Below, one piece after another: positions 25,902-45,448 of a stretch of 64,000 bases of DNA. Origin of the DNA: Eriocheir sinensis (lineage: Eukaryota; Arthropoda; Malacostraca; Decapoda; Varunidae); the NCBI RefSeq assembly GCF_024679095.1, contig NC_066516.1:19238544-19302543 (forward strand). The letters are read 5' to 3'. The translations under genes were made by a program, and so were the position numbers. Position 1 is the stretch's first letter. Each line of letters opens with the position of its first letter. The notes beneath the pieces were generated by a model that did not search any database, was not told the DNA's origin, and saw only the letters and a program-made list of their open reading frames with translations.

Positions 25902-26797
25902 CGGGGTAAGCAGCTAGGCACAAAGCGGAGGACAATAAGAATGAGGCAGTTCGACAGAGAGGAGTGAGGGCAAGATGGGGAGGCGGAGGCCAAGTGGTAA
26001 GATCATGGTAGTCAGTGGTGAACGTGGGGTCCACTTCAAATCATCGCCGAGTGACCAAAGATCACCCACGTGCTCTTCATCAACCCTACCTTCATTCCTA
26101 CTTCGGTCATTTGGAACACCTGGTGGAATGGGAAGCAGCAAGACCCAGGCAGCAAGACAACTTGGCTCCAACATTAATATTCTGACTGTCCCAGCAACAA
26201 GTTAGGGTTGACCTTCAGTGCCAATAGAAGAAATATCTCCTGTAAATGTGATTAGCTGGAGTGGCGAAAAGAGAGGGTGAAATCAACACAGGGTACATAT
26301 GCAATGGACTGTGACACAGATTGAATCAGGCTGTTGATTCAGTCTTGTAATGAGGGTTGAGGTCAGAAAGAGGCAAGAGGCGTTCTAATTACTTCCATTA
26401 CCGTGACTCAGCACACTGTGGAGTGGATGAACCAGTCAGATCTAAGCTTCATTATCCAGCAAGAGGTTCGACTCCTCCTCTTCATTCTCTTTGTAACTTT
26501 GGTCCAACCCCTTCCCAGCCCTCACCTCGGGAAGCTACCGCTGCGACTTCCTTCCTGGAGGCTCCTGAAGCTTAGGAGCACTCGCTGTGTCGCTGGCTCT
26601 GAGTCCTGTCGCATGGCTGAAGTCGTGGTGGTCCTTATGGTGGGTGTCCCGAGAAGTGTTTAGAAACCTTCGGGAGCCCCTGTAATAGGTCTTATGGACT
26701 CAGGAACGGGACCCTTGATGGTAAAGGAACGGCTCCACTGCTTTTACCAGATGTATTATTATTATTATTGTGTTTTTTTTCTTTTCATGAAAGGAAG

Positions 26798-26846
<49 letters not shown>

Positions 26847-27123
26847 AGAGACCATGACCGTGATGGACAAGGACATGACTGGAGCTTCCAAGGCGGGCCT
26901 TCGGGGCTCACACGACGCGGCTGTGATGACTGTTGGCCTTGGTCGTGAGGTGCAACGCGGCTCTCAGCGTGGAGTCCGGCAGCCGGGGACTGTGCTTTGT
27001 AGGGTTAAGAAATTACTCAGTGTGATCTGCTATAGTTATATATTGTACAAAGATGTATTTCTGTACTACTACATATTTATATTCCCATCTATGATCAATG
27101 ATATTTTCTTTACCTTTCAATAG
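25902..27123 (+). other. Probable 3' UTR of the MFSD6-like gene
   Basis: From the TAA stop to the first good polyadenylation hexamer at 27124 there is no other supported gene. The segment includes a (GT)n at 26802-26845. Its tail is AT-rich (TATATTGTACAAAGATGTAT), as is common for 3' UTR ends. The extent is inferred from the hexamer only. Confidence 0.4.
26802..26845. repeat. (GT)n microsatellite
   Basis: Pure GT run of about 44 bp within the presumed 3' UTR. Confidence 0.95.
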
Positions 27124-27129
27124 AATAAA
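27124..27129 (+). promoter_or_regulatory. Candidate polyadenylation signal
   Basis: AATAAA in an AT-rich context, the first strong candidate downstream of the transporter stop codon. Confidence 0.4.
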
Positions 27130-27185
27130 ATTTCAAGGCCGAAGGGGTCGTTAGTTTGATGAGCTTGACACCTCACGCATAATAT

Positions 27186-27420
<235 letters not shown>

Positions 27421-27475
27421 AGCCGTAAGCCGGAGATTACACTGGGTCTTGTGTCGGGTTAATGGGGTCTTTCCC

Positions 27476-27840
27476 ATACCTGTCAAACTACTGTGGTGTC
27501 TTGCCATAAGATTTTGCGTTAGAGACCATAAGTTTGTGTATGAAAAACGTAAGACTTGACAGGTATGGTTCCGACGGACTCAAGCAGGGTGCACGAGGTA
27601 CCCCCCCCCACCCCCCGACACACACACACACACACACACTAACCGTAACAGTAACCGTTACTCAGTACGCTCACATGAATTTAAATATGGCGCGTACGAT
27701 ATATTTCAAATGTTTAAAACAAACATATTAAAAAAAACATCGCAAGCGGAGAAAAAACGTAAGATTTTCAACTTACGCCGTAAGACTTGAAAATCACCGA
27801 AATTACGTAAGACGCAAAAAACGTAAGACTTGACAGGTAT
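27476..27840. mobile_element. Short inverted-repeat element with ATACCTGTCAA ends
   Basis: The left end begins ATACCTGTCAA and the right end finishes TTGACAGGTAT, a perfect 11-bp inverted pair. Flanking octamers TCTTTCCC (27468-27475) and GCTTTCCC (27841-27848) match at 7 of 8 positions, so an 8-bp target duplication of hAT type is likely. An additional internal copy of the right end (ACGTAAGACTTGACAGGTAT, ending about 27566) and several ACGTAAGA words suggest internal duplication of terminal sequence. It also holds a C-rich/(CA)n stretch near 27600-27640. Confidence 0.6.
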
Positions 27841-28143
27841 GCTTTCCCACTATATATCGGCTCGGATGTGAGCACTGACGCCACGCGCAGCTACAGCGTA
27901 TGGTCCCAACTTTACCTTTACCTATAGGAGGTTCAAGGAAAGTCTATTATAATGACAAGTGAGAGAACTGATGCAAAGGCCAAGTACCGCCTGACTCTAA
28001 ACGGTTGGATCAGCTGTAGAACCTAGGTCAAGATCAAGGGGAAACCCTCAAGGGCCAGGGAGATCAAATGCGATAAATCGAAAACACTGAAAAAAAAAAA
28101 AATTGCAAGAGGTAAAGGCATCGGTATGGGTCGTAGCCCAAGG

Positions 28144-29249
28144 TAGGGGTGGGCAGGTACCGGTACCAGTACCGATACTAACGGTACCAGCTAAACGGTA
28201 CGGTATCGGTACCAGATTGCTCGGTACCGGTACCAGTTGCTCGGATTTATTTATTGGATTTATTGATAATTCTTCATGTCCGATTTTTTTTTTAGGTTGC
28301 TAATAAATATTGTTATTGTTATTAGACCATGATCGAGTACATCCATAATAACTATACATGCTATTTTTTTATCGAAAAACTAAATATTCACTTCAATCAG
28401 AGAGAGAGAGATTTACAGAGATTTACATAGAAAATCAAACCACACAGATCCGGTACCCGGTATCGGTACCTGGTACCGCGAAGCCTCATGATCACTTGGG
28501 TTCCGGGAAGCTTAATGATCACTAGGCACTGCGCATTGCCGCTAGTACCGGTACCGTTTGGATCTTAGTGACGCTCGGCGCTCTTCTTCTTCTTAGGTGA
28601 TTTACCCCCTAAAAAGGGGGAACGGGCCGCCCGCCTCCATGTGAAATGGGCCCTGTGTGTAGACGCTGAGTCACTGCCCCCCTGACCGTCTCCCCAAGTT
28701 CCCACCATTTTGTCCTGCTTTCCGTTTCCATCACAGCTCCCGTTTCCATTATTTTATTATTTTATTTATTTATTGGAGTTACTGGATAATTCTTCATGTC
28801 CGATTCTTTTTCTTTTTTAGGTTGCTAATAAATAGTGTTATTGTTATTAGACTATGATCGAGTACATCCATAATAACTATACATGCTATTATTTTATCGA
28901 AAAAATAAATATTCACTTCATTCAGAGAGAGAGAGATTTACATAGATTTACATAGAAAATCAGACTACACAGACCCCATGGTCCAGACTAGGTGGTCTGT
29001 CCTTAAACCTAAGTGATTTTACATTAATCAGAAGGCTCCTAAACGTTGCATTTCTATTCTAGTTGATATTAAGTTGAAGGAGAGAGAGAGAGAGTTTTCT
29101 TTACAGGAAATTTATTTGGGAATTTCATCAGAAGTCATTAAGAAAAAAAAACTCCTTCGGGTACTGGTACCAGTACCGGTACTAACGGTACTTGAGTTTT
29201 CGGTACCAGTACTACCGGTACTCAAATTAACGGTACTTGCCCATCCCTA
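28144..29249. mobile_element. Non-autonomous hAT-like element with GGTACC subterminal arrays
   Basis: The left end is TAGGGGTGGGCAGGTACCGG and the right end, reverse-complemented, is TAGGGATGGGCAAGTACCG. Both are flanked by a perfect 8-bp duplication GCCCAAGG (28136-28143 and 29250-29257), the hAT signature. Inside each end, GGTACC/GGTACT words occur many times (28150-28230, 28450-28560, 29160-29235). The interior holds a roughly 210-bp direct duplication (about 28243-28446 and 28767-28978, both containing AATTCTTCATGTCCGATT). The second copy continues into the 3' end of a LINE that is also present at 53037-53250. There is no transposase. Confidence 0.8.
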
Positions 29250-30034
29250 GCCCAAGGTCGTAGCACTGCAGAAGGATCAGCGACGTTACAATATCCATCA
29301 GCTGGCCACGGTAACGGGACCGAGTAGGGCGAGCAATAGGATCCAGTAGTGTATAAGGAAGTGAAGGGATCGAATCGTGTGAGAAACACCGTAGTAGGAT
29401 CAACGGCGATATAAGAGCCCATCAGCAGGCCATGGAAAAGGGATCGGGTAGGGCGAGCAACAGGATCCGGTAGAGTATAAGGAAGTGGAGGCGGGGGTAG
29501 GAGTATGTTTTTCCCAGAGCACCGCGGCACCTATAGCCCTGCCGAGGACACGTGGGGAGCGGGGAGGCGGCCTGCTGGAGGCCCACCAGGTGAGCGGCGA
29601 GGCTGTCTTGTATTATTACAAGGGAAGGCGTTCGTGGTCATCCCAGGTGTGGACTGAGGGTATAATGAGGTGCGTTGTAAAGGTGTGTGGAGACGGAGTG
29701 ATGCCACGAGGATCGCCGAGTGTTGAGCAGCCAGGTGTTTGCTCTATACTATTGCATTATAATTTAGTATAGGGTAATATATTATTCTCGCTATCAATTG
29801 AAGGATTTGACAAATAACTAGCCATGACTCGATTCACCCCCTTCTGGTGACATGCGAAGGGCAGCTGTGTTAGGTTTAGGGAGTATTTTATGGGGCTTAT
29901 GCCAATAGCTTTGCCTGCAATCCCTCTCATATGAAGATGGAACTTGAGAGAAGAATCAATTCTGACCCCAAGATCTTTGTGGTTGTCAACATCTAAAATA
30001 GGTTGCTCACCAATTAAGTACTGCAAGAGAACAG

Positions 30035-32487
30035 GGCCTGTACCAAGAGTCGTGGAGGTCAAGCCACGTACCTTCCCTTCGACAATGTAGGCACAGGCTC
30101 AGACCGTGCCTTCAATCCTTACCACAAGTCGCTCGGGAAGGTAAATGCACATACATACACTGCAGCCTTCTTTTCACCTACCAGATCTAATGCACGCACA
30201 CACATACAAACAGACAGTGCTATTCATGGAGGTATAATACCTCCATGGTGCTATTACAGCCATGATATTGTCCGTTTCATTCCGTCTGTCCACTCGTGAA
30301 CGTAGATGTGGCACCTGCGCATTGTGAGTTTGTGATTGCGTGAAGATCATTTGAATGTTTGTGTATACAAAAAATCCTCAAACCATCGTATATGAACCAC
30401 AAACAGAAGATTTGCATCGATAATACACCATACAAGGACACGAAGAAACAACTTGTATATCAAACAGTATAGTTTGATCATACTCGAACGATCTGTAGCC
30501 TTTCAGATACTCATATTTCATCTCATTAAAGGATATAAAGTGACATACGACTCTGCAAGTGTTTATACATAAGGGATTTTGATGTTGCATGTATAAATAA
30601 CATGGGTAGCCTAATATTTGAAATAGCCTAGCATCGCATTCAATACCAAGTAGTTATTATTTATTATTTCATGTTTTTTTTTTCATTATTAAACGTTATT
30701 TACATGCAGTAAATTATTAAGATACCCTTTGTTTGCACTGTCAGAGCCAGATGTCTTAACTGAAATGCGAAAGAATTAGAAAAAAAATAGATCGTTGGAG
30801 AATGTGAGCCACGAAAGTTCCCGCTTGCTGGCTGGTTTCTCTGAGCTTTGAAGACGTATGCTATTGTTGTAGGCTTAAATTTTTTAAAAGTTTAGTTTTT
30901 GAAATAAAGTTTAAAAATTGTTTTTTTAAAGTTATTATTAAATGTTGTTATTTTTTTAAAGTAGTACTTGTCATGTCTTGATTCAATTCTGAGCATATGT
31001 TCGATTTTTTTTGGCATAGATATTCCATTGTCACCCATATCTTCTCATGGCCTCTTTCCTTCAGAGATTTTGGGGGGCGACCATCTAGGATTCGATTGAT
31101 TCAGGGGTTCTTGGCTGCTCTCGTGGGGCTCAATGGTTTTCGTTTTCAGGAGCTAGTTTTCCAGTCCAAAGGGTTCTGTTTTTGCTCTCACCTTGTTTTT
31201 TTTGCTCATCAAGGAAAACCTGCTGTTTTGGTGATCAAGGAATGAAAAATTCCGTTCGTTGAATTTGATATGCCATTCCCTTCATTGAATCGATCGAATG
31301 GCATCGATCATGGTTACATTCTCATGGAGGAAGTAGAATATCCTACATTCTCTTCCCAACAGGCCCCTACCATACCACTGAAACATCTCTTTAATCTTGG
31401 TGTTTAACTGTAGTATACCATGTCACTGCTGCTTGTGCTGTCTCACGGTGCTGAGCCACCTCACCAACTGGAGCACACGCTTAAATCCACCCTCTTCACC
31501 ACACCCTTGCCTCCACTCCACACTCACACGCCACATCTTGGCAAAGTTTTGTCTCTTCTTCTCTCAGTATGTTCTCTCTTCTTCGTCTTGGTGTCACGGA
31601 GAGGGCAGCGGCAGGGCAGGGGGCAGGCCAGCAGGCCGCGGGCAGACACGTGGTCTTTGGAGCGTCTTGGAGCAGTCTTTGTGTTTTTTTTTCTTTTTCT
31701 TCTGCTGCTTTATGGGATGGATTTTGCTGCTCTCCTCTTGTCAGTCCTCTCCTCCTCTTCTCAAGTCTTTCTCTTTCTGTGTCCCAGTTTAAGTCTTGCC
31801 TTCCTGGCAGGCAGGAGCAGGTGCCTTTTTTTTAAGCTTGAAGAGGCTGTTACTTTGTTTACTTATGACAACAGCAACGATCGGCATTCTATTATCCTGG
31901 CATTTAGGGCAGGGCTGGGGGCCTTCTTTTCTTTCTTCCCATTCATTGCCCATTGTGTGTGTTTGGTGTGTTTGTTTTGGTTTGTGTTTGGTTTGTGGAC
32001 GGCACGGAGGGGTGAAGTGAGCAGTGCATGTGGTGTGCTGCTGCTTCAGCTTGAGAACTCACTCACTCTGTCATGTCAGGTGGTGGTGGGTGGTGAGGAG
32101 GTGGGGAGTGGGGGCGCACACGCCTCCTCTCGCCACCACACTCAAGGGGTACTTCAAATACAAAGTGGCCTTGAATTATGCGTTAACTTTATTTTTGCGC
32201 GCACTGTAAACAAGACAAACATATTTGCTGCAACTATAATATACGACTTACCAATTAGGGAAAATATTTTCTCAGGTTGTTTTAACTGAACTGCAACTAT
32301 TTGCCATGTCAAATTTGGAAAATAAACATATTTTTCCTCGAAGGTCTGAGGGAAGACACGGGGTAGACCGTGCCTTCCCTTCGTCTCTCCCGCAGACCTT
32401 CGTTCCAAAAATGCTAGTGACTAAAGGTACGCACCGTCCTTCCCTTCAATCTTCGTCACTAGACCTTCGTGACTCTTGGTACGGGCC
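30035..32487. mobile_element. Inverted-repeat DNA element of about 2.45 kb, 3-bp CAG duplication
   Basis: The ends are GGCCTGTACCAAGAGTC (left) and GGCCCGTACCAAGAGTC (right, reverse-complemented), continuing to AGGTC, about 24 of 28 matching. Direct repeats CAG flank it (30032-30034 and 32488-32490). Removing the element and one CAG joins the LINE codons for GKCVRMNFCR to YLIGEQPILDV without a frame break, which confirms the borders. A + frame at 31420-32289 inside it shows no transposase motif and is Leu/Phe-rich. The superfamily is not assigned: the 3-bp duplication is not the TWA of PIF/Harbinger. Confidence 0.75.
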
Positions 32488-32839
32488 CAGGTGCATCTTG
32501 GAAACTTCTACAGAAGTTCATTCTGACACATTTGCCAATTGAAAAAGACAAACCCCAAGATCTACTTGTATTGAAGAGTAGGTTAAAATATCTGCAGATG
32601 AAAATGGGAAATGAAATGGTCAGATTTTGAAATTACCAAGGTTAAAAATAACAATGTCATCAGCAAAGAGACAAAATTTACAATTTAAACTAGAAACAAC
32701 ATGATCAATATAGATAAGAAATAGCAAGGGCCCAATCACTGAATCCTGTGGGACACCGCTACCAACCTCAACTTGATAACTCTCACAGCCATGCACAACT
32801 ACTTTCATTTCCCTGCCAGTCAAGTAATCACTCAGCCAG

Positions 32840-33892
32840 CCTGTTTGCTGGGCTGCAAGGACGTTTCGCCGGTGTGCCAGTTCGCCGATACTGGCAAACC
32901 GTTTTATTTCATTCACCGGCGAAACGTTCAGCAGGACGATTCGCCGGTGTGCCAGTTCGCCGATACTGTTTAGAAACTCATTTTTATACCAATAAAATTA
33001 TTTTATTTTTCGTGCATTGTTACCCAGTAGGTGGAAGAGGGTAGGGAAGGCAGGGTCAAAATCTAAATATAGATCAAGGGATACTAAAAAGAAAACGTGG
33101 ACCGGAGGGGTAACTATGGAAGACTTGCCATACCCGCACATTCGTGCGCATGCACATAAACTCTCTTTCTCTCTCTGTCTCTTACACACAGTTATGGGAT
33201 CTCGTCAATGTCGTTGGTAAACGCACAGTGCTTTACTTTCTGCCCTTGGTCAGATCTGCATCCATACACCGAACAATAAGCCACCGGAGCACGGAGTGAC
33301 TTGGACTTCCTTGCTCTTAACGCTGGGAAGGTCATGGTCGGACTGATCTGGCTTCTGCCTTCTGACTTCGGCCGCTGGGTAACAAAAGAAGTCATGCGTG
33401 GGGCGGGCTACTTTTCACTCGGAAGCGGACTAACCCTGCCCAGTGTCTCTTTTAACACTGCTTCGCTCCTCCTCCCTCATGCTCGCAGATGCCACTAACA
33501 AGCTTTCTTACCACCATTACCTCCATTATCATTTCCATTTATTTTATATCCTTACGCACGAATAATACCTGGGTGATGGAAAAAACTTATTTTTACCCAT
33601 CCACAAATATATTAACTTCTGGCCAGGTACAGTAGGAATAGTGATACTTAAGTCCAACCAAAATTTAGAGTAGGAAAAAATGACAAAAATATTTGCATGT
33701 AGGCCTATGGTATGAGGCATCAGTTATGGATTTTGAAAAATTGAGCACACTTTTTTTTCCTTGTTCTTAGGCTGTAGGAATGGCCCATATAATCTTTGAC
33801 CGTGGGACGGTTCGCCGAATTTTCGGTGAACCGTCCCGAGACCATCGGCGAAGTGGCACACCGGCGAACCGTCTCGCATTCCAGCAAACAGC
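32840..33892. mobile_element. Inverted-repeat insertion of about 1.05 kb
   Basis: The left arm (32840-32890) and the right arm (33843-33892, reverse-complemented) share CTGTTTGCTGG, then TTCGCCGGTGTGCCA, then TTCGCCGAT, about 40 of 50 positions. The left side carries a second direct copy of the CGCCGGTGTGCCAGTTCGCC block (32941-32968). It interrupts the LINE between the GCLLE and LSDYLTGR motifs. Exact borders are uncertain because the outermost arm sequence also resembles LINE sequence, and no clean target duplication is visible. Confidence 0.6.
33192..33300 (-). pseudogene. Possible THAP-domain fragment
   Basis: The minus strand encodes CSVYGCRSDQGQKVKHCAF, which resembles the start of a THAP zinc-binding domain (C-x2-YGC, then a KxHxF-like stretch). 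It stops soon after with an in-frame TAA. THAP domains occur in host proteins and in P-element-type transposases, so inside an inverted-repeat element it could be a transposase relic. The match is short and I am not sure of it. Confidence 0.25.
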
Positions 33893-34013
33893 CTTTATCT
33901 CCAATGCCAGCTTACATCCTAAGTAGCAGTCTATGGTTAACAACAACAAACACCTTTTTAAAGTAAAAAAAACATAACATCCACTGAAAAAATGTGATCA
34001 TAGTGATCAGTAA

Positions 34014-35114
<1,101 letters not shown>

Positions 35115-35287
35115 TAACATAGTCATAAGTGTATAATAATTGCTCAGACAATGACCTGCCAGATTTAAAACCATACTGATAAGGTGAAAGTAACTGACTG
35201 TGTTCCAAAAAGGCTGACAATTGGGAGACTATAATTCTCAAAAGATTTTGAGCACACAGATGTCAAGCTTATAGGTCTGTAATTAAG

Positions 35288-35778
35288 GGTTAAGATTCGT
35301 TTTAGTACTTTGCCAGTATTTCATTACCTACCTTATAACACATCACTAGCTCTTCATATATCTTTTCTACAAATGTTCAACAGTCATGGAAATGCTTTCA
35401 AAATCCAATTCAAGGATTATTTATTGTTGAAAATAGGGGATAACATTCACGAAAGCGTAGCCTCCTCTGGCGGCGGCCGCGGTGGCAGTGCAGCCGGTGT
35501 TGTGAGACATACCTCCTCGAAGAAATAAGTCGAATATACATTTGGGGGGTTCGAGGGGGCGAAGCCCCCCACCTGCCGCCGTGGCCGCCAGAGGAGGCTA
35601 CACTTTCGTGAATATTATCCCCTGTTTTCAGCAATAAAAAAATAGTCCTTGAATTGGATTTTGAAAGCGTTTCCATGAATGTTGAACGTTTGTAGAAAAA
35701 ATATATGAAGAACTAATGATGTTTCATAAGGTATATAGGTTATGAAATACTGGCATGGTACTAAAACGAATCTTTACC
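35288..35778. mobile_element. Foldback element with arms of about 170-200 bp, 8-bp duplication
   Basis: The two halves are long inverted copies. The left begins GGTTAAGATTCGTTTTAGTA; the right, reverse-complemented, begins GGTAAAGATTCGTTTTAGTA. They stay about 90% alike through AAAATCCAATTCAAGGA, GATAA-ATTCACGAAAG and GTAGCCTCCTCTGGCGGC. A perfect 8-bp duplication TAATTAAG flanks it (35280-35287, 35779-35786). Removal gives the reverse-transcriptase codons DPLNYRPIS in frame. The roughly 90-bp centre has a GGGGGCGAAGCCCCC palindrome. No transposase. Confidence 0.85.
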
Positions 35779-36180
35779 TAATTAAGAGGATCAGAATGAA
35801 CTCCCCCTTTAAATAGTGGCATTGCATTAGCATCTTTCCAGTCTGAGGGGACACGCATTGATGAAAGAGATTTTTTGAACAGTAACAACAGGAGGTAACT
35901 AATAGAAGGGGCACATCTTTTTATAAACACTGAAGGAATACCATTAGGGCCAGAACAAGCAGAAGGTTTTAATTGAGCCAAAATATTCTCAATTTGAAAA
36001 ATGTCAATACTATAGTGCAAGGATATCCCATCATATGACATGGGCCAATTAAAATTAAGTTACAGTTGAGTGGAATGTTATTGGGTTATTATAGACGAGA
36101 GGGCAGCCACCTCTTGAGAAGTTAGTACTTACAACATGGATTCTTCTTTGGTCCCTGAATGCAGTGCAGTAACAAATTAA

Positions 36181-36300
36181 TTCTGGAAAATAGAAGGGGC
36201 CTGAGGGGGACGAAGCTACTCCGTTAGGGGGGTCAAGGGGGGCGAAGCCCTCCCATTAGGTAGGTTAAGTTAGGTTAGTTTTAAATTATTCGGCAATCGG
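36181..36300. repeat. GGGGGC-GAA-GCCC hairpin module remnant
   Basis: GTTAGGGGGGTCAAGGGGGG followed by CGAAGCCCTCCC repeats the module at the core of the 35288-35778 element and, on the minus strand, at 54030-54090. It is followed by a few TTAGG-like words (GGTAGGTTAAGTTAGGTTAG), too few to be telomeric. From 36300 to 37260 I see no gene. Confidence 0.5.
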
Positions 36301-37265
36301 TGTAAGGGGGGGGTGGGAGTATTCAGCATGGGAAGGGACAGGGCGGGGGCAGGGGTGGTCCACTATGCAGGCCGGTGGTAATGGGTGTGTGGCTCACTGG
36401 TGTAGTTTTACTATTTTGTCATGTCATAGTTTCAGTCAGGTTTAAGTTACTTTATTTGTTAGGCACAGAAGTGAGTCAGTTATGAATATCTTTCATATTG
36501 AAATGGTATAGTTATCAATCTAAAACTATGTAAAAACCAGGCAAATCATACCCCAAGGCCTTGAAGAGAGAAAAATAAGTAGGAGACTTGAAGAGCCAGT
36601 GACCATAAGTTTGTCATTTATCCAATATGTTTTTTATAATAAGAGCTGCTGTCAGGCTGAGCCTCTGCAATCTTTGGAGTCATTACTCAATGCATAGGGT
36701 CAGGTTCTATGGAGTTTAGATTACCTTATTTGGTTGGGATTTGTTTGTTAATTTTTGCTGACTAAAGTAGTGCAGATAATGTAAATGAAAATAACACATA
36801 CCGGTAGGTACAACTCAGATATTCTACTTTTTATGTTACTTTTCCATATCTTCTCAAATTTAGATTTTTTATTGGTAGTTTTAGGATGGACTTGTTCATA
36901 TTTTTTTAATTGCTAATATCCAAAGAAAAGGAAGATGAGATAATTTTTTTTACAAAAAAAGCTTTATTTAAAGAAAATGCTTGTTTCCAAAAAATCAAGT
37001 TCATAGCCTTCCAAACCTATATGAAAACTACTATATTGACAGACTGAAAGAAATTTAGCATAAGGTAGCAAGCTCTTCAGTAATAAGAAGACTAGTACAG
37101 CAAAACCATTCATTAAAATATTAATTAGAATTAAATTTACTGCAGAGATGTGTTTCATGTGCCATTACTGATAGTTTAAAGGAAGTACACTAAAATATGA
37201 TTAGAAAATCCTTATGTGAAGGCACAATATAGTGATTAAAGTAATGTTTCATCATTACAGGTACA

Positions 37266-43923
<6,658 letters not shown>

Positions 43924-44074
43924 GACATAAGAAATCTCCTGTTCAACTGAGACTTGCACCTGGAGCCTCGGCTGCATTTGTCATGCTTCTCCTGCTTGGC
44001 TGAATTGCTCTTTTGACTGAACTGTTCTTTCGCTCACAAGGAGGTATGCAGTCACTCACACATGTCAAGGAAAT

Positions 44075-44080
44075 AATAAA
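44075..44080 (+). promoter_or_regulatory. Candidate polyadenylation signal
   Basis: AATAAA in GGAAATAATAAAAATATTT, about 150 bp after the ZCCHC7-like stop codon. Confidence 0.4.
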
Positions 44081-44089
44081 AATATTTAT

Positions 44090-44969
44090 CACCAGAGCAA
44101 CTCCCTTGATCACACGGCAACTGATTGGTGCTACGATAACCATCATTGCTCCCTCCATTCTCCCACTTATTCAGTCAAGTGAGTGTCTCTCCATTGACAA
44201 CAGTGAAAGTTGCCCTGTGTTCAGTTGGTGAAACAGCCACAAAACATTGTGCTATATTATGCATTGGAGTGAACAAGTTGTGTCATGATGGCGGTGTTAG
44301 CCAAATGGCCCAAGTTGTTGTGAGAGGGTTGTGTAGGTGGGGGGTTCAGTCTTTTTAACAATGGTGGTGGTGTAGTTCTATGGGTGTGACCGGTATCACC
44401 TCTGCTGCACCTTGTTGCCTTCTACGAATGTTTCGTTCACCTACGATTGCTGTTTCTGGTAAATGGTCTCCTATTAGAGCTGCTGAGAGAGTATGTGAGG
44501 GAGCTGTTGTTGTTGGGGTCAGCTGATTGACTGTCCAGGTTGGGTTGGATCGCTCCCCACCCATTAGGAGTTATGTGGTTGCGAGTGAACCAAACCCACC
44601 CATTTTTTTTGTGATAACAATAGGAAAGCAACCTTGTAAAAATCCAACCATCGCTGAGCATAATAAGGTAGTGGTTTGAGTGTTATAATAAGTATAATAT
44701 GTTAATACAGTGTTTAGCAGGAAAGTTTGTCCAGAGAGAGGTAATATAGGCACAAAATGTAGGTAAATTGGCTGTCCAATAGCCAATTAGAATTATTCCT
44801 ATTGATTCTTCAATTCATTTATCACGCATTTCCGCTATCAAGTGCAGTTTTATAACTAGTTAGGTGCAGTAGCAGGGGTGTGTGGAGCAAGCACCTATTT
44901 ATCTGCATTGTTAACAAATCTCAGCTGATCTGTAGTGACACTTCCATGTTATTGGGTAATTAATTTTTT
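44090..44969. other. No gene seen
   Basis: Intergenic. Short open frames on both strands lack recognisable motifs. Confidence 0.45.
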
Positions 44970-44973
44970 TTAA

Positions 44974-45448
44974 CCCTTTCACACACCACGACGCGATTTG
45001 TGGCAAAATGGAATCGTCTACATGAGGGTTTGACTTGAATTGTGTCGCCAAAAATAAAGTATCTTTCAGAATCGCGTCAATTTTTTTTGCGTCAAAGATC
45101 AAAGCTAGACCTATTTGTCAGCTCTCGTGCCATTGGATTTCAAGTGGTTTGGTTGCCTCTCAGCAGGCAGCCTGTGAGCGCGACTGTCGTCCCTTTAAAT
45201 TGTTTTTTGCAGTGTCGGTAAACTTCGCTATTTATTTGCATTTCTTGATATTTTTTTCTTTCATAAGGCAGAATAATCTCTTCCTAAAGCAATGATATAT
45301 AATAATGCCAGGAAAAAAGAATACTCGTGGGTGAAATCGATAAAATTTTCACCGCACGTTCAGGCCATTCCGCGAGGCCCCCTAGGGAGCCCCAGATGGA
45401 TGTCACAGTGGAAAGAGAAACTTATTAAACTTTTGGTGCGTGAAAGGG
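44974..45448. mobile_element. piggyBac-like MITE
   Basis: The left end is CCCTTTCACACACCACG preceded by TTAA (44970-44973). The right end, reverse-complemented, is CCCTTTCACGCACCAAA, with TCAA outside (45449-45452), one change from TTAA. Ends starting CCC at a TTAA target are typical of piggyBac elements. 475 bp, no coding capacity. Confidence 0.5.

Noticed and set aside
31420..32289. A 289-codon + strand open frame
   Set aside because: Leu/Phe/Ser-rich with no domain; it begins at no supported start and lies within a transposon-like insertion. A transposase was looked for and not seen.
36262..36300. Arthropod telomere repeat (TTAGG)n
   Set aside because: Only three imperfect TTAGG words; no array.
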